Part shown: positions 1-9,234 of the stretch, in pieces
How positions within the stretch are numbered: the stretch's first letter is position 1
How the letters are laid out: each line of letters opens with the position of its first letter
From: Asterionellopsis glacialis
Taxonomy: Eukaryota; Bacillariophyta; Plagiogrammaphyceae; Rhaphoneidales; Asterionellopsidaceae
Direction: 5' to 3'
DNA length: 18,629 nt
Assembly: GCA_014885115.2 (NCBI GenBank)
Contig: WKLE02003417.1
Coordinates: 1 to 18,629 of the forward strand
The notes under the pieces: model-generated
Told to the model about the DNA's origin: nothing
The model's database searches: none
Seen by the model: only the letters and a program-made list of their open reading frames with translations
Position numbers and translations under genes: made by a program

Positions 1-245
1 ACTGAGTCTACGGAATATTAGCGTATGTACATTTGAACGGGTTTCTGGTAGAAAGAAACTGATTTGCCACGAAAGGTACGTTCCTGGTAGAAATCCATAC
101 GGAGTAGTAATTTTTATATAAATGTAGCTATTTATGTATTAATCCAACCTACAGGTAACTGATATGAAGTACTGATACTGTAACTATTCCTTCTTATTTA
201 TGAACTTTTGCTCCATCAGGGCCTATTTATTAGGACTACTAGTGT

Positions 246-455
246 GTACAGTACCCTTGTACCGGTACCCTGGTACGTGACAAATCTGTCTGTACCTGGT
301 ACCTGTTGGATCTATACCATACCTGTACACGTACCTGGGTACCAGTTAACTGTAACCTGTATGTACCAGGTACGTCCTGAACCAGGTACCCTTTACTAGG
401 TACCTCCTACGTACCAGGTAGCCTACGGATCGTACAGGTACGAAATGTACGGTAC
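246..455. repeat. Dense cluster of GTAC palindromes (degenerate GGTACC repeats)
   Basis: By direct reading this 210-bp stretch contains 19 GTAC tetramers, starting at 246, 251, 259, 265, 273, 292, 299, 325, 331, 339, 363, 370, 386, 400, 411, 432, 438, 447 and 452. About one would be expected by chance. Five of them are full GGTACC hexamers (264, 298, 338, 385, 399). Spacing is irregular (5-26 bp), so it is not a simple tandem array. Because every unit is its own reverse complement, the stretch can fold in many alternative ways. It may be a decayed minisatellite, a fold-back structure, or a cluster of protein-binding sites. Confidence 0.85.
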
Positions 456-995
456 AGTCAGTCCATGTGAGTTGTTGCTGATGTCTGTCTGCTAAAAAAT
501 ACCACGTTATTGACTCGTAAAGAGACAGAGCCAAGTAGTGCGTTCCCCTCTTGACACTGACGACCTTTTACCAGGTAAAAGTTCCTTGCAAGTGTAGGTT
601 ACTACAATTCACACCATACTAAAAGCATATTCTTCAATAATTATCGTCTCACTGAAAATACCGTCAAGAAATCAGCATTTGGTTGCCTATTCTGAATTTA
701 TCCTTTTTGTTGTTCCGAATTCTTTTTCGGCACTTCATTCGCTTTTTATTTTGTTAGACGAGAACTCAAATATCTGTCCAATTAGAGAAACGAACAGCCT
801 CAGACGGAGATACTCCAAAAACATGAGTATCGTAGAATCGAACCGTAAGTAAGATCATAGTATTGCACATTACGTAGAATAGATCTTTCTTACATTGAAG
901 CTAATACCGCACTGGGGGTTCTCGGTGTAACTTCAAAACTATCTTGTTTTCTCATACCACTTCCTGACTTAATACTTTAGCCCTCCGGTAGCATA

Positions 996-1024
996 CATCA
1001 TAGTGCTGGTAGTCCTCTCTAGAG
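996..1024. promoter_or_regulatory. Promoter direct repeat, copy 1 (ends in CTCTAGAG)
   Basis: This 29-bp unit begins CATCATA and ends TCCTCTCTAGAG. It matches copy 2 (1170-1198) at 25 of 29 positions by hand alignment, and the two starts are 174 bp apart. The last 12 bases are identical in both copies and contain the palindrome CTCTAGAG. It lies about 430-460 bp upstream of the transporter start, so a role as a transcription-factor site is plausible but inferred. Confidence 0.45.
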
Positions 1025-1169
1025 TAGGCGTCAAAGGAACTTCTTTGCGGGAACGAAGATCGGCTCAGTCTATTGCACAGTTGGAGTTATTGGTACACGG
1101 TGCCAGTAGCTTTCCACACAACAGCGATTAACTCTTCGGGCGTAAATCTTCCTTCCCTGTTGCCACCGT

Positions 1170-1198
1170 CATCATAATACTCGTTGTCCTCTCTAGAG
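1170..1198. promoter_or_regulatory. Promoter direct repeat, copy 2 (ends in CTCTAGAG)
   Basis: Second copy of the 29-bp unit seen at 996-1024, in the same orientation with four mismatches. Here the palindrome extends to CTCTCTAGAGAG (1189-1200). The copy lies about 255-285 bp upstream of the transporter ATG. A third CTCTAGAG octamer occurs only 16 bp upstream of the AAA ATPase ATG (15578-15585), which suggests a promoter element shared within the genome. Confidence 0.45.
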
Positions 1199-1436
1199 AG
1201 AAAGAGATATCTCAGAGTTCCGTGTAGGAGGGCTTAGTCGTAGAGGATTTTTAGGACTCTCTTGAGAGAAACTAAAAGTTTGGTGTGTCGTTTTGAAAGT
1301 ACAGATATTTGACTTCGTACTCAAGTTATCTACTGCTGCTGCTGCTTCAGTTTTGGGAAGTTATTTGATACTTCGAAGCTAGCCTGTTTCTCCTGACCTT
1401 ATCTGGTCCTGCAACCCTAGGCACCTATCCTTGCCC

Positions 1437-1505
1437 ATGGCATGGAATTTCAATGGCGAATTTAGTTCTAGCTTCTCATACCAAAAGTGCTCCTACCAAG
1501 TTTGA
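1437..1505 (+). promoter_or_regulatory. Overlapping upstream open reading frames before the transporter start
   Basis: Two ATG codons precede the transporter ATG out of frame. ATG 1437 opens 22 codons ending at TGA 1503-1505, overlapping the main start. ATG 1442 opens 7 codons ending at TAG 1463-1465, also overlapping it. The ATG at 1442 has G at -3 and G at +4, a stronger initiation context than the main ATG at 1453 (T at -3, G at +4). If transcription starts upstream of them, they would be expected to lower translation. If transcription starts between them and 1453, or an upstream exon is spliced in, they are irrelevant. Confidence 0.35.
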
Positions 1506-4450
1506 AAGCGGTTTTGAAGAACATCAACAAAATAACGACTCTTCCTCTAGTAGGTTGGAGGAAGGTACCGACAATCGCGTTTCGATAAAGGCCATGATGT
1601 ATCGCTTGGATGACCATGATACTAATGCATCGTCCATGGATAATACTGACAAAGGTCAGACAGATAAGAACACAATGATGACATCTGCTGGTCACGTAGA
1701 ATCGAAACAGCTGGAAGCCAAGAAGGAAACTAAGGCAGGCAGTGATGCTGGTGTTGTGGGGGTATCCTCAGAATCTTCCAAGATGATGTCAACTCTTGCC
1801 GATCTTGCAGAAATCAGTAATACTAGCAAGAGCAAAAAGAACTTCTTAGACACTCAAACATCAGAACAATCTACGGATACGACTCAAGATGAATCACCGG
1901 CAGTATCACCTGTACAAGAGGTAGAAATACGCCATCCGCATGATCCAAGCCTTTTGCCTCCTATTTTGGCCTTGGGTGAATCCTTTCGATCACATGGCGT
2001 GAGCAGTTCAGACCATCACCATCATGATAATGAATCTCTGACGGATTCGGAAGTGTGTGTTGATGATAATGATCATGATGAAAGTATGATGCAATGTGAT
2101 GACGACGACGATCACGACGATGATGACAGTCACAAGGTGGAAGTTGATATCCATAGAGATCATTTCAATCACAGTACTTCGGATGGTCATTCCCGACAAG
2201 GTGTGGATGTTCATGGTCGTGTTGCATTCTCGACTGTGGAGATTCGTGAATACAGCATGACTTTGGGTGACAATCCTTGCTGCTCTAGTGGACCACCAAT
2301 ATCATTGGATTGGGATTACACGGACCATCAAAGTTCTGATTTGGATTTGTATGAATGTACACGTGCACCCAGACGACGTAGACAAAGTATGATTTTGACG
2401 TATTACCAAAGAAGAGATGTACTTTGGAGAGCGGGACATACCTTGGAAGAAATTGAAGACGCAAGCAAGGAGATGGAAAAAATCAGGAAACAGCGATTAG
2501 CCACAATGTACTTTATTCCCGTAGAAAGAGCTGAAATGATGCTTCAACAGGTAGCAAGGAAGTTTCGAAATTTGCTCACTCGAGATTATGATCTAGATGC
2601 AAGTAATCACAGTATCAAGCAATGGAGTTTACATGGTGGTGCTGAAGCATCTTTTTCTTCATCGTCATCTACACCCATCAAACCTTGTTTAGTAAAGAAT
2701 AATGGAGATGTCGAAACGGGCGGTTCTGGTTCTCGATCAAGTCGACGCAACTCTCTTTACTCCCATTCTCGTGGATCCGGTGATCACAGTTCCGTGACAG
2801 CAAGGAGGAGAAATTCATGGGCTTTGGGATCACGCAGTTCCGAACATAGTCATGATGACGAACATGATGACCCATTCTTAGCCTCACGTGATTCCAAATT
2901 TGATCGCTATACAGTAGCTATAGACCGGAAACAACACGACAAAGCATCTGAAATCGTTTTGTGCCGAATGGACAGACCTCACATGCGAGCCTTCCATGCA
3001 GCATGGTTCTCATTCTTTGTAGCCTTCTTCACTTGGTTTGCAATCACTCCCCTTTTAAGTGATGTCCAGGACACCCTTAAGTTGTCAAAGCAACAGATCT
3101 GGACATCAAGTTTGTGCGGAACTACTGGTACTATTGTCATGAGGATTCTTATGGGTCGTAAGTTTTATTACCTAGTGCTTTAGGATTGCTGTGCTAGATT
3201 TATAATCGCCAGAATCTGATTATAGTTTACCGAAAACTGGAACTGACTTATTTACATGTTATCCTTCTCCTTCTGTCTCTTTATCCATATCCATAGCTGC
3301 ATGTGACAAATTCGGAGCACGTATATGCATGGCCTTTATTCTAGCCACATCTGCTATTCCTACAGCTTTGACAGGACTGGTCAATACTTCAGCGGGTCTA
3401 TCTGTGGTACGCTTGTTTATTGGGATAGCTGGAAGTTCGTTTGTTGCTTGTCAGTATTGGACATCAAGTATGTTTGTCAGAGAGGTAGCAGGAACAGCCA
3501 ATGCTCTTGTCGCTGGCTGGGGAAATTTGGGTGGAGGTGTTACTCAGGTAGTGATGGGATCAGTTTTGTTCCCCATGTTCAAAGCCATTTATGGTGGGGA
3601 TTTCAACGACGAACCGGCAGTTGTGGAAAAGGCATGGAGAACAGTGTTTGTCCTTCCAGCACTTTTATCGCTCATTACCGCCTTTTTCGTATATCGATAT
3701 TGCGATGACTCCCCGAAAGGGAGTTACAGAGATCGTACACGAACCCAAGAAGTACTTGATGTAAATCCAATTGATTCGTTTGGAGCTGTGATGAACAATA
3801 GGAATGTTTGGATACTCGCTCTCCAATATGCATGTTGCTTTGGCGTGGAAGTTACCATGACCAATGCATGTGCCTTGTACTTTAAGGAAGAGTTCGGTCA
3901 ATCCACGGAGGCCGCAGCTGCAATTGCATCCATTTTTGGTTTTATGAATCTCTTCGCTCGAGGTTTCGGAGGTTTTTGCAGTGATGTAGCCAATACTAGA
4001 TCAGGTATGAGAGGCCGTCTCTGTTGGCAATTCGTGTCTCTACTTATCCAGGGTGGCGGCATTATTATATTTGGGTATGCCAATTCCTTGGCAGGAGCTA
4101 TCTTTGCTCTTATCTTCACGTCTCTGTTCGTCCAAAGTTCTGAAGGGTCCCTATTTGGGATTGTTCCCTACGTAGATCGCCGTTTTACTGGTGGTGTCGT
4201 TGGATTGGTCGGTGCTGGAGGGAATGTAGGTGGTGCCGTTTTTGCAGTTTTCTTTAGGCAATTCTCCTACGAAAATGCTTTCCTGTACATGGGTTTGGCA
4301 GCTTCGACAAGTTCGCTTTTAAGTTTCTTTCTACATTTTCCGAATAGCGGACCATTTTCGTGTAAACGCGATGGTTCAAATGCCACCACCGGAGAACCTG
4401 GCGAAGACAGTGATTCCAGCGGAGTTGAATTCGGTGGTGATTCCGATTGA
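1453..4450 (+). CDS. NRT2: NRT2-type nitrate/nitrite transporter with long N-terminal extension (2 exons)
   Basis: Predicted plasma-membrane nitrate importer of the major facilitator superfamily (NNP/NRT2 family), 952 aa. Exons are 1453-3157 and 3297-4450, with a GT-AG intron at 3158-3296. Splicing rebuilds the TM2 motif MRILMGPACDKFGAR (residues 563-577), which is the strongest support for the junction. Both nitrate signature motifs are intact: AGWGNLGGGVTQ (641-652) and GAGGNVGGAVFA (874-885). Arg564 in TM2 and Arg790 in NLFAR match the two substrate-binding arginines known for the family. The usual algal NRT2 start corresponds to about residue 485 (YTVAIDRKQHDKA..MDRPHMRAF). Everything before it is extra and lies in the same continuous exon: a Ser/Thr-rich stretch (1-180), an Asp/His-rich tract (184-246), a conserved-looking block (255-378) containing LGDNPCCSSGPP and RRDVLWRAGHT, then a Ser-rich linker with RRNS and RRRNS. 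The frame is open but ATG-less back to TGA 1366, so an upstream coding exon cannot be excluded. Confidence 0.92.
2209..2586 (+). other. Diatom-type conserved domain of unknown function inside the transporter N-terminus (residues ~253-378)
   Basis: The block begins VAFSTVEIREYSMTLGDNP, continues CSSGPPISLDWDY and DLYECTRAPRRRR, then becomes helical and basic with YYQRRDVLWRAGHTLEEIE and EKIRKQRLATM. I recall this order of motifs (V-x-F-x-x-V-x-I/V-R-x-Y, GDNPsvssGPP, YExxRxPRR, R..LxxxGhsxxEI, a QR..T turn) from many uncharacterised diatom proteins, usually as stand-alone or C-terminal domains. No function is known to me. The recollection is from diatom proteomes rather than a named family entry, so identity is probable, not certain. 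Confidence 0.6.
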
Positions 4451-5446
4451 AGCTCAGTGAGAAAAAGGATACCCACTCAACAACTTTCAACAATTTTAAA
4501 AGTCTACATTTCATGCATGTCAACATGCGTATACATATCTATATGACATTTTTGCCGAATAATTTTGATTTGTGCTAATATAGTAATTTCTATTTTTTAA
4601 CAATTTTTAGATGAAACAAAGTTTTTTTTCACAAAAATTAGTACTTTAGTTGCTTTGTGGATCACCTGGCAAAAAATGTGCTTCACCGTAAATTTCGCCT
4701 CCGGAGCAGCCTACAGACCTAACAGTGGGTCCTCAAGACCTGAAAATAAATCTAGTCTGTCCTCTAGTCAGTAGGTGAAGGTCTCGTCTCTTCCAGTTGG
4801 TAAGTGCTTACTTAGGATCACTAATTTTCAATACCTGTCTTCAACTATAGCTTCACTTTCACACACCCTTTTCTCACAAAAAAAAGTTTCTAACACTTTG
4901 CGTGAAAAGGTAGACCTATTCTCTAGGTCACTAGGTAGCAGTTTATCATGAGAACACAGAAGAACTTGATGGTATCCCAAAAGGTGTCTTACGGCTCGGG
5001 GTAAATTCGTCGTGAGCGGAGACACAGTGGTTTACCAATGGAGCAACAAGGTACATGGAGATCATCCCAACCTGGACATCGTACTTCAAGTTAGCAAGAC
5101 TGCAGCAGACGAAGAAGCACAACAGTACAGTGCACCTTTATGGGCAATTTTTTTGTCGCACATATCGCGAGGTTTTGCATAAAGGTTGCCTTTTTAAATG
5201 GTTTTTATTTTAATTAATGTCGATCCGGGGAAATACCTTCGACGAGCAATGGTAACTCCCAGGAACTAAAATTCAAGACAGAATATTACAATCGAGAACT
5301 TTCGGCAGAAACCTTGTAGATGGGTTGCGTGATGACTATACAATTTTTAAAGCAATGTAGATAAATCGCATAAACAAATAAGTAGATTTCAGCGTCCATG
5401 GCCGCATTTAGAACTGAAGCATCAGATCCACAGCGCCCAAATACGC
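4451..5446. other. Tail-to-tail intergenic spacer
   Basis: This is non-coding DNA between the 3' ends of the transporter (+) and alpha-mannosidase (-) genes, and it presumably holds both 3' untranslated regions. It is AT-rich just after 4451, with several A/T runs. A small hairpin (GACCTA-5 nt-TAGGTC, 4913-4929) is visible. The only open frame of note (4828-5025, minus, 65 codons) has no recognisable motif and low-complexity neighbours. No RNA gene was recognised. Confidence 0.6.
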
Positions 5447-8400
5447 TCATTCCGCGCCATGCGCTAACATATTTTTGACCTCAATTTCAAAAGTTCTGAC
5501 ATCCATTGCGCTTATTTTGATACTGCAGTCTGTCACGGTGGAGTCTCTTTTAGAATCACGACCATCCCAATTCATTTTGTTTTTCTCCCATTCCGAGTAA
5601 TCTTGATTACCTGACAGAGTCTTTTCCACCATAGTGACAACTTCATAATCTGCAAATAGTTCGCATAAATCAATATCGACGGGTTGGGAGAGTTCATCAT
5701 CTTCCCCCTGTCCATATTGATGACCTAAGCGAATCAAGAATTTAGCTGAAGAAGAATCTCGGTGAAGTACCGAAAACGTAACAAGCATAATGTTGTCAGG
5801 AAGGGCAGTTTGCAAAGCAGAAAATGAGGACCTCTTGAAAGGCATATCCGAATCAGCTTCGATGGAAGTAACGAAAACAAGAGGTTCAGAGAACGCTTTG
5901 TCCATCTGAGAACGGGCTAGACGTGCACCACTAAATCCTCCTCCCACCAAAAGCCTATGTTTTCCTGTAATGACAACACCCTCTCCGACACGGGTTGCAT
6001 TTCCATATGGAGGGTACGGTGTGACTCCTCCACAGGTTTCATTCAGGGGTTCGCCTACACCTCTGCCATCGTCTGCAAGCACACGACGTTGCACCATAAA
6101 TTCAATCGACCCGTCAGCCAAAGAAGAAGCACCCTGAGAACGATCGACTACAACTGCCAAGGCTGCGCTATCCCCTTCGATAAACGCAGCAGCATTTACT
6201 GGGTAATAATTTCCGCTAACAGGTTCGGTCTCATGCAACTCCCAGCTAGGTCGGGAGCTACGCCTCCTCTTCAGGAACTCTCTTCCATTAGAGTCGGTAT
6301 AAAACTCCTGATTACTTTCGACAGCTGCGGATGAGTATCGTGTGATAATCTCCTTACCAACAGAGTCTTCGATTGGGATTGGTCCAATTGTATATTCAAT
6401 TTCAACGTAAGGCTGACCATAGTACAACCTCGTAACCTGCTGGATCCATGGCTTTTCGAACTCCATGCGAACTTCCATAACAAGATCAGTCTTATGGATT
6501 TTTGCCTTTCCAGCTTTGGGCGATACACTTTGGATTTGTGCAGTAGGAGTGCTCGGCCGGAAGATGTACGCTCCAGACTTTTGCTCACCCTTAGTATCAT
6601 ACGACGAGTAGAAGCCCCAATCCTGAGATACGTCAATAGTCAACCTGTCGCTATCTACAGTAGATATACTTTGAATAGCTCCTGTTGAACTGCACCGTCG
6701 AACACAAAGAAACCACAGCAAACATGAGTTCCACCCCGTAGTCAGAACGGAGCTGGTCGAACAATCTACAGGATCTTACCTGTTGAAGTGAACCGTCAGA
6801 AATGCATTCGAGAGTTGTACGGATTCTGGTAATTCTGGTACTTCCATCGTTACATCAGCAGGATTCTCTGCACCTCTCAATAAAGCAGACACTCGAGAAA
6901 GAGAATTGGTTGAATCGAGAAAGGTTGTAAATGTGTTTATGATTTTCAACCGGAAAACAGATGCTCCAACAGGAGGAAGAGGACCAGTATTAAAGTAGAC
7001 AATACTTGAACTCTTTTCAGTCACCTGAGGAAAAAGAGCAGATGAAACAACAAGCTCCTCTTCACTGGCACCAAGTTGGCCTGAAGATAAAATTGACACT
7101 TGGTAACGTGCTTGTACTGAAACTGGAACACCAACGATAGTCGAAAGTCGGGAGGCAAGACCATTATAAACTATGATAAAAATGTCATTTCCAATATCTT
7201 TGGCCGATACCTTTGAAATATGAACCGCAAGGAGAGAGTGAGTGAAGACAATCATGAACGTTTCCTTCTCTTATCACTGAAAAGTTTTCGTACCTTAAAG
7301 TTATCACAAGAATGGTCGCTTTGTACGTGACAAGACCTAAAATCAATATCCAAATGATGCCCAGATTCATTTTTCAAAAGAATATGTTTTAACTTCTTCT
7401 CGACATATTTTGAAGCCTTGTCAAACCCTAATTGAACTCTTTTCGCGTAATCATCCGAAACACTTTACCGACGACATAAAATACGGCAGTGAGCAAGAAA
7501 ACCAACAACGAAGCAGAAAGATTGGTCACAATCCGAACACAACTCAAAACAAAAGAAAAAAGACTTACTGCTGTTTTGCTGTACCCGATACTCCATCATG
7601 ATGCTGCAGCACGCCCATTGCATCATCGAGTTCATATAGGGGTCGACAGTCGCAATCTCTATCACAACTGAATGGATCCATCTTATCATCGATAGACTCA
7701 ATCTGACGTGCAGCAAGGAGGAAGGACGAACCCACACGTTCTAATCTCTTCAAACTCGATCGTGATGTGAAGTACCCAGTCCAATAACAATGTGAACAGT
7801 CTGCATACGGGAAAAAGTCATCGGTCTTCACCGACCACGACGGCGACTGTACAGCATTCGAATTCGTTTCTTTCGTGGCTTTTCGATTTGTTACAGTTGC
7901 TTTATATTTAGCATTTGTATAAATATCTGGATTTGAGTAGAATATGTTAATCTTGTCAAAGCGAGAGTCAAAAACCGATGAAACATCAATTTCTCCAGAG
8001 GATTGAAATCTTAAAACAGAATCAATAAGGAGATCAAGATTTTCGTAATTCACCGAAGCTTGTTTGTACTGTAGAAGGAAAGCAAATGAAAGACTCGAAG
8101 GTTAGCTTTTAAAATGTAAATTTTATCAAAGTGTCCCATGACCTTTTCCTACCTGAAAATCCGAACCTACTCATTCAAACATAAGTCGTGCAATCAGAAA
8201 AAAAGAAAACAATGGCATTCATCAGTATACTCTATGCAAAAAAGAAAACAAAACTTGCCTGGAAATCCTCACCCATGGTCAGCATGATATTGTTATCTTT
8301 TGTCCGGTCACTTTGTTCTTTTAATGCTTTCAGAAACTCTTTGATATGTAATAGAAGCTCTTTGTCGTCAAGACCAACAAGATGATCTTTACTACAATTG

Positions 8401-9234
8401 GGTTCAAAACAGAAGCCACTAGGAGCTCCATAATTCCCGTGATATTCACCTGTGAGCCCCCAGAACACAGTTTCATCGAGATTGGGAGAAGACGACCACA
8501 AACCTTCACACTCTTGAGTCTTTTGTCGAATTTCCAAATCTTGATAATCAATCCTCCCAAAGTACAATGCGTTAAACCCTAATTTGGCTGTAAATAATGA
8601 TGCTTGTGTTGCTGAATGTCCAAATGGATCAAGTTGCCACCCAACTGTGGGTATTACACCGAGTTTTTCCTTGAGGAATGAATGGCCCAGAGTAGTTTGA
8701 TCAATCATCCCCATAAAGTGTGTGGCTGCTTCATCGTGCATACACCAACCACCATTCACAAACGCCAACTGCCCATTTCGCACAAGTTCATGAACTGTTG
8801 CCTTTCGCTCTTCTGATTGTTCCTTCCACCACATGGAAAAAAACTTTTGTTCTACATATGTGAATTTACGCTTTGGATTTTTTACTAATTCTTCCACAAC
8901 TGTAGATATAATACTCTGAACAAATGCATCTTGGATGGTTGAATTCTGGCCATAATAATATTGTTCGACTGTTTTAAGCCACCCAACGTCATCATGCGTA
9001 TGTGGTACGACATGAACATTCAAAGTTTTATCAACAATTGGGTCGGTGGTCTCCACGGCTTGAAAGATGATGAAACAATCATAATAACAGCATCAATTAG
9101 TTAGAGAGGTTACATTGAACGAAATTGAAATACGACTCTTCGCCAGTACAAAACATATGATCCGTCTTACCACCCTTGATGAAGCCAATCACGAAACAAA
9201 GCAGAATAATAATCCTCCGAAATAGGTTTAACAT
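5447..9234 (-). CDS. MAN2B1: Lysosomal-type alpha-mannosidase, glycoside hydrolase family 38 (6 exons)
   Basis: Predicted acidic exo-alpha-mannosidase of the vacuole/lysosome that trims mannose from N-glycans, 1068 aa, close to the family's usual size. Exons on the minus strand: 9234-9171, 9058-8259, 8068-7569, 7462-7294, 7210-6780, 6689-5447. Introns are 112, 190, 106, 83 and 90 bp; the second is GC-AG. Exon 1 encodes a start Met and a hydrophobic signal peptide or anchor (RRIIILLCFVIGFIKG). Zn and catalytic residues are present: HTHDD (41-45), the nucleophile Asp165 in WQLDPFGHS, and the QHHDGVSGTAK His (444-445). Family-specific blocks follow: MGEDFQYKQA across the GC-AG intron, SGAYIFRPS, GPIPIEDSVGKEIITR, FYTDSNGREFL, PVSGNYYPVN, DRSQGASSL and DDGRGVGEPL. 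These match animal MAN2B1 better than Golgi mannosidase II. It converges on the transporter gene and diverges from the gene at 10236. Confidence 0.95.
8069..8258 (-). other. GC-AG intron in the alpha-mannosidase gene
   Basis: On the minus strand exon 2 ends ...GATTTCCAG and the intron starts GCAAGT. It ends TTCTACAG before TACAAACAAGC. Removing 8069-8258 gives MGEDFQ|YKQASVNYENL, which aligns with the conserved family motif MGxDFQYxxA, so the junction is well fixed. The only nearby GT (GTGAGG, seven codons' worth of bases upstream) would delete the conserved GEDFQ. GC-AG introns are a known minor class spliced by the major spliceosome; the donor otherwise matches consensus well (CAG|GCAAGT). 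Confidence 0.88.

Larger units (their letters stand above)
1..1452. other. Intergenic / upstream region of the nitrate transporter gene
   Basis: No convincing coding sequence is present. Short open frames at 208-399 (+) and 346-534 (-) lie inside or over a repetitive GTAC-rich stretch and show no protein-like composition. The region holds the GTAC-palindrome cluster (246-455), two copies of a 29-bp promoter repeat (996-1024 and 1170-1198) and two short upstream open reading frames just before the transporter start. A pair of near-identical short words around TTC(C)TGGTAGAAA occurs at about 45-93. It most likely contains the promoter and 5' leader of the transporter gene. No gene end is visible on its left side. 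Confidence 0.6.

Noticed and set aside
208..399. Short open frame over the GTAC cluster, plus strand
   Set aside because: The predicted peptide only reflects the GTAC/GGTACC repeats; a minus-strand frame overlaps it equally well.
246..455. GTAC cluster as a CRISPR array
   Set aside because: There is no repeat of 20 bp or more and no regular spacer length; the genome is eukaryotic.
826..850. tRNA B-box-like word (GGTTCGATTCT on the minus strand)
   Set aside because: The flanking bases cannot form a T-arm stem and no A-box or acceptor stem is found at the right distance.
4828..5025. 65-codon open frame on the minus strand between convergent genes
   Set aside because: No motif, no splice-linked neighbour, and it lies in the 3' untranslated zone of both genes.
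7185..7370. Minus-strand open frame with a hydrophobic start (possible small membrane protein)
   Set aside because: It is out of frame with, and spans, exon 4, intron 4 and exon 5 of the alpha-mannosidase, which explain the DNA fully.
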